Source: DATKMS01 sp041497995 (lineage in GTDB: Bacteria > Desulfobacterota > Binatia > HRBIN30). Taken from it: a stretch of 19,204 nt of DNA. The stretch covers positions 1 through 19,204 of the forward strand of contig JBGQHM010000082.1 in assembly GCA_041497995.1 (NCBI GenBank), in the 5' to 3' direction. Positions within the stretch are counted from its first letter, which is position 1. Every line of letters starts with the position of its first letter. The position numbers and the translations under genes are program-made. Shown piece by piece: positions 13,727-19,204 of the stretch. The notes under the pieces were generated by a model. It saw nothing but the letters and a program-made list of their open reading frames with translations, did no database searches and was not told where the DNA came from.

Positions 13727-14791
13727 GTGAACGTACAAGACATGCCGCGTCGCGTGTACGCACGCCGCGGCACCGTCCTCGGATGTGTCCTCCTAGCCGC
13801 GAGCTTGCTTGGCACGACGCAGGTTGGGCATGCGTGCGATGTCTGCGCGATCTATACGGCAACCGAGATGCGCGAGAGCCGGGCCGGCGTGTTTGCCGGC
13901 ATGGCTGAGCAGTACACCACGTACGACACCTTGCAGAACAACGGCCACGAGGTACCCAACCCGGCAGGCGAACGATTGAACAGCTCAATCACCCAGTTCA
14001 TCGGCGGGTACACGTTCACTCCATGGCTCGCTGCGCAGGTCAATCTGCCGCTCATCGTTCGGGACTATCGGCGTCAGGAAGCGCAAGGCGTGGTGAACGG
14101 CAATGAGACGGGTGTCGGAGATATGTCCGTTGTGGCCACTGGATTTCCCTTCGGCAACGTGACCGAGACCACCGTGATGCGCTGGTCGGTCATGGGTGGC
14201 CTCAAGCTGCCAACAGGCAGCCCGCGGCGCCTCAAGGAAGAACTGGCGACATCGCAACCGGACTCGGGAATACCCGATCCCTTCAACGGACACCCCGTGC
14301 CCAAGGCGATCAAGTACCACAATACCGGAAGCGGGAGTGTGCAGAGCGGCGTCCACGGGCACGACCTGGCGCTGGGATCTGGCTCGACCGATGTGGTGCT
14401 GGGAACGCAGCTCTTCGGCAGCTGGCAACGTCTCTACCTCACGGGAGCGGCGCAGTACGTCATTCGCACCGAAGGTTCGTTTGGGTACGAGTATGCGAAC
14501 GACCTGACCTGGAGCGGAGGGCCGGGTGTGTTCGGTGTACTGGAGCACGACTATACAATGGCTCTACAAGCGACAATTTCGGGCGAGTCGAAGGGCAAGG
14601 ATACGTTGAACGGAATGGCGGAAGCGGACACCGCCCGCACCGGCGTCTACGCGGGTCCGGAGTTCGTGTTTACGTGGGGCACATCGGTGGCGGCGAATCT
14701 AGGCATCGACATCTCGGTTGTGCAGAACAACGCGGCGCTACAGATCGTACCCGACTATCGGTTCCGTGGCGGCGTGATCGGGCGGTTCTGA
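13727..14791 (+). CDS. Predicted outer-membrane barrel protein with N-terminal CDVC motif
   Basis: The 354-residue protein has a signal peptide (to about residue 36, VGHA) followed at once by CDVC (37-40). The rest alternates short amphipathic strands with turns (GGYTFTPWLAAQVNLPLIV, GVGDMSVVATGFP, VMGGLKLPTG, GSGSTDVVLGTQLF), ending in FRGGVIGRF with a terminal Phe, typical of outer-membrane beta-barrels. It resembles transporter-like barrel proteins of the MetA-pathway/DUF type, but I cannot name the family. It contains a NGHPVPK...GVHGHD region with several His. The start is GTG 13727, which has GGGAG at 6 nt (13716-13720); ATG 13742 is the alternative. The thioredoxin gene starts 6 bp after the stop, so the two are very likely cotranscribed. 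A metal-related role is inferred only from CDVC and context. Confidence 0.75.
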   Translation: MNVQDMPRRVYARRGTVLGCVLLAASLLGTTQVGHACDVCAIYTATEMRESRAGVFAGMAEQYTTYDTLQNNGHEVPNPAGERLNSSITQFIGGYTFTPWLAAQVNLPLIVRDYRRQEAQGVVNGNETGVGDMSVVATGFPFGNVTETTVMRWSVMGGLKLPTGSPRRLKEELATSQPDSGIPDPFNGHPVPKAIKYHNTGSGSVQSGVHGHDLALGSGSTDVVLGTQLFGSWQRLYLTGAAQYVIRTEGSFGYEYANDLTWSGGPGVFGVLEHDYTMALQATISGESKGKDTLNGMAEADTARTGVYAGPEFVFTWGTSVAANLGIDISVVQNNAALQIVPDYRFRGGVIGRF

Positions 14792-14797
14792 GGGGTT

Positions 14798-15322
14798 ATG
14801 CGACGCGCGATCGGTAGCGTTCTTCTCGCCTGCCTGTTTCTTCTCCTGAGTGGCCGTAGCGCCTTGGCTGGCGGGGTGCGTGTGGGCGATGGACTGCCCG
14901 CCGTGACACTCTTCGATTGGCAGGGTGGTGCCGTCGATCTGGCGGCGCTGCGGCCCCGCGTGATGATCGTCGACTTCTGGGCGAGCTGGTGTCTGCCGTG
15001 CCGCGAGGCGCTGCCCGAGCTCAACGCCATCGGCCAACGCCATGCAGCGGCTGGCCTGCAGGTGGTTGCCGTCAACATCGACAAGGCACGGGCCGCCGCT
15101 GAGACATTCCTCCAGTCGCGTGTTCCCACGCCAGCGATGACGCTGCTGCATGATCCGACCGGTGCAGCCCTGGCGCGTTACGGCGCAGCTGGCATGCCGG
15201 CGCTGTACGTCGTGGACCAGCGCGGCGTGGTGCGTTTGGTCGAGTCAGGCTTCACGGTGGAGAAGCTCCGCAGCGTAGAGCAACTCGTCGCCAGGCTGCT
15301 TGCCGACAGCGAGGCCCCATGA
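14798..15322 (+). CDS. Exported TlpA-like thioredoxin
   Basis: This 174-residue thioredoxin-fold protein of the TlpA/ResA type acts in the periplasm, reducing disulfides in client proteins such as apocytochromes or copper-site proteins. It has a signal peptide (1-24, ending SALA), strand FDWQGGAVDLAAL, active site WASWC65LPC68, VVAVNID and the cis-Pro loop GMPALYVVD. The CLPC dipeptide is unusual for thioredoxin (CGPC) but common in TlpA-like proteins. ATG 14798 is 6 bp after the barrel gene. A role in preparing Cys or copper sites of neighbouring proteins is plausible, since the locus encodes two copper enzymes, but it is inference. Its stop overlaps an ATGA at the head of a broken downstream fragment. 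Confidence 0.9.
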   Translation: MRRAIGSVLLACLFLLLSGRSALAGGVRVGDGLPAVTLFDWQGGAVDLAALRPRVMIVDFWASWCLPCREALPELNAIGQRHAAAGLQVVAVNIDKARAAAETFLQSRVPTPAMTLLHDPTGAALARYGAAGMPALYVVDQRGVVRLVESGFTVEKLRSVEQLVARLLADSEAP

Positions 15323-15573
15323 CCGATACATCGATCGCGTGCTCGCCGATCACTTTCTGGGTCCGTTTCCGTCGGGGACCGCTCACTGCCTCCGGATGGT
15401 GGCACGCAAGACGCAGCGCTGCGTACAGGAGGTCCTGGGCCTGCAGCACGCGTGCATGGATGCGGAGCTCACTGGACAACCTATGCGACGAGACGCCGCG
15501 CGCTCAGCGCATCGCCGCCGCCAAGCTTGCGGCGCGCGCTGTGGTGACCACAGACTGCACAACCGGGCAGTGA
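15319..15573 (+). pseudogene. Frameshifted remnant of a Cys-containing helical repeat protein
   Basis: Between the thioredoxin stop and the convergent gene, two plus-strand frames each look protein-like over half the region. The first half reads GTAHCLRMVARKTQRCVQEV then LGLQHACMDAELTG. About one base must be skipped near 15460-15475 to continue as NLCDETPRAQRIAAAKL and AARAVVTTDC, ending at TGA 15571-15573. Joined, this gives regularly spaced Cys in amphipathic helices, a pattern I associate with Cys-spaced helical repeats in secreted proteins of such genomes (from memory). There is no signal peptide; an ATGA overlap at 15319 is in the second frame only. It could be a decayed gene, a sequencing error or chance. 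Confidence 0.35.
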
Positions 15574-15587
15574 ACGCGGCGCGGGCT

Positions 15588-17795
15588 CTAATGACCCGCG
15601 TGCATGGCGTGCGCCGCGTGCGAGGCGCCGCAACCGAGCTGCGGCGGCACGGCGAGATCCGTGGAGGTTGACCGCCCCTTGGTGTCCAGTGCCGGTAAGG
15701 CCAAGGCGGCCGTTCCGCCGCCGTTGGCAAGTGCCAGGGCAGTGGTGTCCACGTAGTAGCTCCCGATGAGGATGAACATTTCGTTCTCGGTGCTCTCGCC
15801 GCCGGTGAGCGGACAGGCGTCACACAAACCGTCGTTGGCACCCGGGGCGGTATCGCAGGTGCGGTCGTCGTCCGTGCCCCGGCATCGCGTCCCGATCTTG
15901 CCGGCCGCACAGGCCACGGGCGTGCAGATACCAATCGTGTTCTGCGCACTCTGCGGCAAGCGCGAGCGCCGCGTCACCGTGGTGGGGTCGGGCGAGCCGT
16001 CGGGCGCCATGCCGTTGTTGTAGAACGAGCAGAAGTGCAGCGTGCGCTGCTTCGGAAGAGCGGAGTCGAAGGCCAAGGGTGGATTGAAGGGTAGGGAGAG
16101 TGGATCATTGTAGACGAAGCTCTCGTAGATCAGCTTGCCGCTGGGGTCGGCGACCGTGAAGTGCTTGCCGTGCTTGTGGGTGTGCGACGACAAGTTGAAC
16201 AGGCGCGCACCTTGCGGCAGGACATAGTCGTTGCATAGCGTCTGGGTTTTGTAGGGCGCAGCGTTGGCCCCAAAGATCCGGGAGGTGTCGAAAATCGACC
16301 CGATCGGGAACTTCGAATTGCGGGCATAGGAGTAGTTGAGTCGTGCGTGCATCGTGGTGTCTTTGTCGGTGAGATTGAAGGCGTGTGAGTTCCAGTAGAG
16401 GATGCCCTTCATCGGGATCTGCGCAAACACGCCGTCGACGAACTCGGTCGTGGCTTGGGCCTTCTGTGCGCCGCCGATGGCGTAGTAGCTCTGCCCGCCC
16501 GCGCCGGGGCCAAACCCGATGCACGCGAACGACTGCTTGATCTCACTGGTGCAGATGCCACTGCCGCACGACGTCAGATCCGTCGGCTCGCAGGACTGCC
16601 CGCTCTTGTCGCCACCGTTGCACGTCCACGCACCAAACGACGGGTCGTGAATGTCATCGGCCGAGCCGATGTAGCGATTAAGAATCAAGTGGTGGCTCGA
16701 CGGATCCTGTCGAAGGTCGTTGGCGGAAAAACGGAACATGGTGCCGCTTGGATCTTGGAACTCCTTCGGTACTTGCGCGCTGATGTCGTAGTAGGTGGCA
16801 AAGCAGAGCTCGTGCTCGCTGTGCGCTTCGAGGTGCCAATCCGGCATCACGAACTGGAAACCAACGTCCGCAGGAGGCGGATCGAGCGGCTTGATGGTCA
16901 GGGGTTCGGCCGGCGGCAGGCAGGCATTGAGCAGGCTCTCAGTGCCGGGCACCGTGCCCGTTTGCGGCGCGCCGGTGTAGATCCACAAGCGCAGTGCCTC
17001 GAGCTCGTCGGCGCTCAGCGCCGGCAGATTGTTGGGCATCGGCGCACCCGCAACTTGGACGCCCACCGGCAATTTGTCCGGTGCCGTCTTTGCCGCCAGC
17101 TTCAGCCATAGAAAACTGCGCGTCTGGTCACCGGGCTGTACGCGAGGAAACTCGCTCGCGGAGGAAGGCACTTCGATGAGGTTCTGATAGGCGGCGTCAG
17201 GCGTGAGCTGGAGCCCACCCTGCTTCGCGCTACCGTGACAGAGCTCGGTGGTGCAGCCATGCGCCTCGAAGATCGACTTCTGAATCCCCTCGAACGTGCT
17301 CTTGAAGGCGGTGGCTTCGGCGTTGCATTGGCACATCAGCAACAGACTGTCGGCGTCACGGCGTCCGTCGCTGGTGGTGACTTGCGCCCGGATGCGGCGT
17401 TGGCCGCGCGTCGCGCCGTTGGGGCCCGAACGCAGCGGGATGGTCACCGTGGTGTGCTCGCAGGTGCGTTCCGTCGTCGGGAGGTGTGTTTGCAGGGCGC
17501 TCTCCAGGGGTGCGACGTCCGCATCGTGCGCGAGACTTTGGATTCTGAAGCTGTTGATCGGCTCCGGCGCGCATGCATCGGTGGCCGTGTCGTCCACGCA
17601 AGCGGTCAGTGTGAAGGCACAATTGCCCGACGGGTCGGGTGTGCCGGAGATCATGCGTCCGCCGCGGCTGACGGTGGCGTTGCTCCCGGAGGCTGAGAGT
17701 GTCACCAAGCATTCCGGCGTATCCTGCGCCACTAGGGCCGTGGGCAGCAACCCCGCGATCGCGCTGGCAACCAGCAGTACTCGCATGTGGGACAT
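15588..17795 (-). CDS. Secreted cytochrome-like/PHM-type copper monooxygenase-like protein
   Basis: This 735-residue exported protein has a signal peptide (1-24). Residues about 165-280 resemble a planctomycete-type cytochrome c module, with a CTTELCHG site (C181-x4-C186-H187) and a possible Met ligand in APMPNN (M253). Residues about 310-690 follow the PHM/DBM two-domain copper monooxygenase pattern: H368/H369 in SSHHLIL and H471 in WNSHAFN for the first copper, H538 and H540 in SHTHKHG and M673 in NEMFILI for the second. These match rat PHM H107/H108/H172 and H242/H244/M314 (by eye, from memory). Cys-rich inserts interrupt both copper domains (about 391-425 and 624-661). The C-terminus is GCGASHAAHAMHAGH. 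Start ATG 17795 follows AGGAGGAG (17799-17806). The substrate is unknown. Confidence 0.85.
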   Translation of the reverse strand: MSHMRVLLVASAIAGLLPTALVAQDTPECLVTLSASGSNATVSRGGRMISGTPDPSGNCAFTLTACVDDTATDACAPEPINSFRIQSLAHDADVAPLESALQTHLPTTERTCEHTTVTIPLRSGPNGATRGQRRIRAQVTTSDGRRDADSLLLMCQCNAEATAFKSTFEGIQKSIFEAHGCTTELCHGSAKQGGLQLTPDAAYQNLIEVPSSASEFPRVQPGDQTRSFLWLKLAAKTAPDKLPVGVQVAGAPMPNNLPALSADELEALRLWIYTGAPQTGTVPGTESLLNACLPPAEPLTIKPLDPPPADVGFQFVMPDWHLEAHSEHELCFATYYDISAQVPKEFQDPSGTMFRFSANDLRQDPSSHHLILNRYIGSADDIHDPSFGAWTCNGGDKSGQSCEPTDLTSCGSGICTSEIKQSFACIGFGPGAGGQSYYAIGGAQKAQATTEFVDGVFAQIPMKGILYWNSHAFNLTDKDTTMHARLNYSYARNSKFPIGSIFDTSRIFGANAAPYKTQTLCNDYVLPQGARLFNLSSHTHKHGKHFTVADPSGKLIYESFVYNDPLSLPFNPPLAFDSALPKQRTLHFCSFYNNGMAPDGSPDPTTVTRRSRLPQSAQNTIGICTPVACAAGKIGTRCRGTDDDRTCDTAPGANDGLCDACPLTGGESTENEMFILIGSYYVDTTALALANGGGTAALALPALDTKGRSTSTDLAVPPQLGCGASHAAHAMHAGH

Positions 17796-17834
17796 TGGCT
17801 CCTCCTGCTCGGCGAACTGTAGTGAAGCTCTTAC

Positions 17835-17867
17835 AGCATGCGGCTGCAGCGCTGACGTGTCAACGTC
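17835..17867 (-). promoter_or_regulatory. Candidate promoter with overlapping palindrome for the monooxygenase-like gene
   Basis: On the minus strand: TTGACA (17858-17863), 17 nt, CATGCT (17835-17840, a weak -10). GACGT/ACGTC arms with a 4-nt gap (17854-17867) form a palindrome centred on the -35, where a repressor could bind. It lies in the divergent gap shared with the His-rich gene. Confidence 0.35.
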
Positions 17868-17991
17868 GCCTCTGGATGAACGGTCGTTTTGAGCGCCTGG
17901 CCGCCCGCCAATCCAAGCCGTGGCGACGCTCGTAGGATGGAGCGTGGACCGCGTGACCGTCGATGCTGGAATGTGGTAGTGGCCGGGCACC

Positions 17992-18435
17992 ATGAAGCCG
18001 TGGCGCGCGCGCTTCTCACGGTTCACGCCCCTGGCGGCGTTGCTCTTCGCTTGGGGCGGCGCCCTGCCGCGTCCCGGGCTGATCTTCCACGAGCACGCAG
18101 GCGGCGACCACGTCCACGTTCATGGAGACGAGCTGGCCGGCGAGGAGAGCGAGTCGGTAGACCAGCGCGACCACGATCACCACCACGACCATCACCAGGA
18201 TCACGGTGCGACCGCCGATCGCCCGGACGCAGCTTTCTTCGAGGCGCCCGACGGCGTTCACTTGGGGCACTGGCATTCCCAGCACCCATTTCACCGTGTC
18301 GTTGCCCCGGCTCTTTCAACGCTTGCCAATGTGTTCAACCTGGTAGGCGCGGCGCCGGAGGTCCAAGTTGAGGTCCTCACCGCGTCGCTCCTGGCTCATC
18401 GCGCGCGCGCACCGCCTGCTGCAACACTCGTCTGA
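17992..18435 (+). CDS. Exported His-rich metal-binding protein
   Basis: This is an unrecognised 147-residue protein. After a signal peptide (1 to about 28) it carries HEHAGGDHVHVHGDE (33-47), DHDHHHDHHQDH (60-71) and HLGHWHSQHPFH (90-101), separated by acidic residues. It has no Cys. Such His/Asp tracts bind Zn, Ni or Cu in envelope metal-handling proteins; the exact metal cannot be told. The C-terminus is Pro/Ala-rich (RARAPPAATLV). The start is ATG 17992 from the signal peptide; the ribosome site is weak. It is divergent from the copper monooxygenase-like gene and lies 96 bp before a TonB-dependent receptor gene on the same strand, which suggests a shared role in metal uptake or buffering. 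Confidence 0.75.
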   Translation: MKPWRARFSRFTPLAALLFAWGGALPRPGLIFHEHAGGDHVHVHGDELAGEESESVDQRDHDHHHDHHQDHGATADRPDAAFFEAPDGVHLGHWHSQHPFHRVVAPALSTLANVFNLVGAAPEVQVEVLTASLLAHRARAPPAATLV

Positions 18436-18531
18436 AGGGCAGTTCCGACAGGTCAATCAACCAACCGAGGGGCGCGGCCACCGTGCTCATCAGCGCTGTG
18501 CTGCGTCTCCGGCTGCCAGAGGGGTGCGGTC

Positions 18532-19204
18532 ATGCAAAGGGGCAGGGTGGCGCGCTACGCCGTCGCGGTGGCACTGGTGTGCAGTCCTGGCGTGCGGGCG
18601 GCGGAACCCGACCAGCTAACGCAAACAGCGGCTGAGGCGGAGGTGCAGCAAGCGCCGCGCAAGGGTGAGCAAGCAAAGACAGCTAAGGCAACCGAGTTGG
18701 ACGAACTGGTCGTGGAGGCCAAGAAGCCGCTGTCGTCGGCCTCATCCGATGAGGTGCGCGAGAAGGACTACGCAGTGCGCCCGCACGACACGATGATCGA
18801 GCTCCTGAACAACATCCCCGGGCTGGTGGCGGCGCAACACCAGGGGGGCGGCAAGGCGCCGCAGTGGCTGATCCGCGGCTTCGACGCTGACCACGGCACC
18901 GACTTCGCGGTGTACCTCGACAACATGCCGGTCAACCTGCCGACGCATGCGCACGGCCAAGGCTACGCCGATGTAAATTTCATCATCCCGGAGACCCTTG
19001 AGCGCTTTCAACTGTACAAGGGACCGTACTTCACGCAGTTCGGCGACTTTGCCAACGCCGGCGCGCTGAACTTCGTCACCAAGGAGGAGTTCAAGGAGAA
19101 CTTTGCGTTTGCCGAGGGTGGGTCGTTTGATACGCAGCGCTACGTGGTCGGTGCATCACCGAAATTGTCGTGGGCGAAGACGCTGCTCGCGGGGCAGGTG
19201 TACT
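18532..19204 (+). CDS. TonB-dependent outer-membrane receptor, N-terminal part
   Basis: The first 224 residues are visible and the gene runs off the window. A signal peptide (1-24, ending VRAAEP) is followed by a charged spacer and a TonB box-like LDELVVEAKK. The plug domain follows (about 75-190): PHDTMIELLNNIPGLV, WLIRGFDADHGTDFAVYLDN, then THAHGQGYADVNFIIPE and GALNFVTK. Such receptors import scarce ligands (siderophores, cobalamin, metal chelates) with energy from TonB. The His residues in the THAHGQGY loop suggest a metal or metal-chelate ligand, but this is inference. Start ATG 18532 follows AGAGGGG (18518-18524) at 7 nt. It is probably cotranscribed with the His-rich gene upstream. Confidence 0.93.
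   Translation, partial: MQRGRVARYAVAVALVCSPGVRAAEPDQLTQTAAEAEVQQAPRKGEQAKTAKATELDELVVEAKKPLSSASSDEVREKDYAVRPHDTMIELLNNIPGLVAAQHQGGGKAPQWLIRGFDADHGTDFAVYLDNMPVNLPTHAHGQGYADVNFIIPETLERFQLYKGPYFTQFGDFANAGALNFVTKEEFKENFAFAEGGSFDTQRYVVGASPKLSWAKTLLAGQVY

Noticed and set aside
15580..15600. CGCGGG/CCCGCG hairpin between convergent genes as a terminator
   Set aside because: No T-run on either strand and it overlaps a stop codon.
17796..18026. N-terminal extension of the copper monooxygenase-like protein
   Set aside because: It lies before a strong ribosome site and signal peptide and overlaps the divergent His-rich gene.

Overview
The window is GC-rich chromosomal DNA from a Gram-negative bacterium: it encodes a TolC-family outer-membrane protein, a TonB-dependent receptor and many secreted proteins. 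Three traits point to a Deltaproteobacteria-like lineage. These are Cys-rich cassettes of the CNGG..G..C type, Thr/Pro/Arg-rich (TPTRT) linkers, and a C-terminal anchor resembling MYXO-CTERM. My best guess is Candidatus Binatota or a relative, but this is inference from protein style, not from a marker gene. I saw no tRNA, rRNA, CRISPR array, transposase or phage gene.

Left part (1-4345). A truncated threonine synthase gene (minus strand) is divergent from a gene for a secreted, Cys-rich, surface-anchored protein. That gene converges on a TolC-family efflux gene. An intrinsic terminator separates tolC from an upstream gene for a lysine/histidine-rich exported protein built from five 21-residue repeats. 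Two near-copies of a promoter-like element lie upstream of that gene.

Middle part (4346-10424), core metabolism. metF (methylenetetrahydrofolate reductase) is followed by a small CxxC/His protein gene on the minus strand. Divergent from metF is cstA (peptide/pyruvate-type carbon-starvation transporter), whose stop overlaps the start of a ybdD-family gene as ATGA. A strong 39-nt hairpin lies in the metF/cstA gap. An RNase E/G gene with a long basic Ala/Arg/Lys-rich tail follows.

Right part (10425-19204), dominated by predicted copper or other metal proteins of the cell envelope. (a) A secreted lysyl-oxidase-like protein retains the HxHxH copper motif and the Lys/Tyr pair expected to form the quinone cofactor. 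It carries a C-terminal six-Cys domain that recurs in the protein encoded 16 bp downstream. (b) A plus-strand run encodes a Cys/His-rich exported protein, an outer-membrane barrel-like protein starting with a CDVC motif, and a TlpA-like thioredoxin, followed by a frameshifted remnant. (c) A convergent gene encodes a 735-residue secreted protein joining a cytochrome-c-like module to a PHM/DBM-type copper monooxygenase fold. (d) Divergent from it are a very His-rich exported protein gene and a TonB-dependent receptor gene that runs off the window.

The hypothesis from (a)-(d) is an envelope copper acquisition and utilisation locus: uptake by the TonB receptor, buffering by His/Cys-rich proteins, thioredoxin-assisted metallation, and two secreted copper oxidases or monooxygenases as clients. 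The individual protein families are visible in the sequence. Their joint function is inference.
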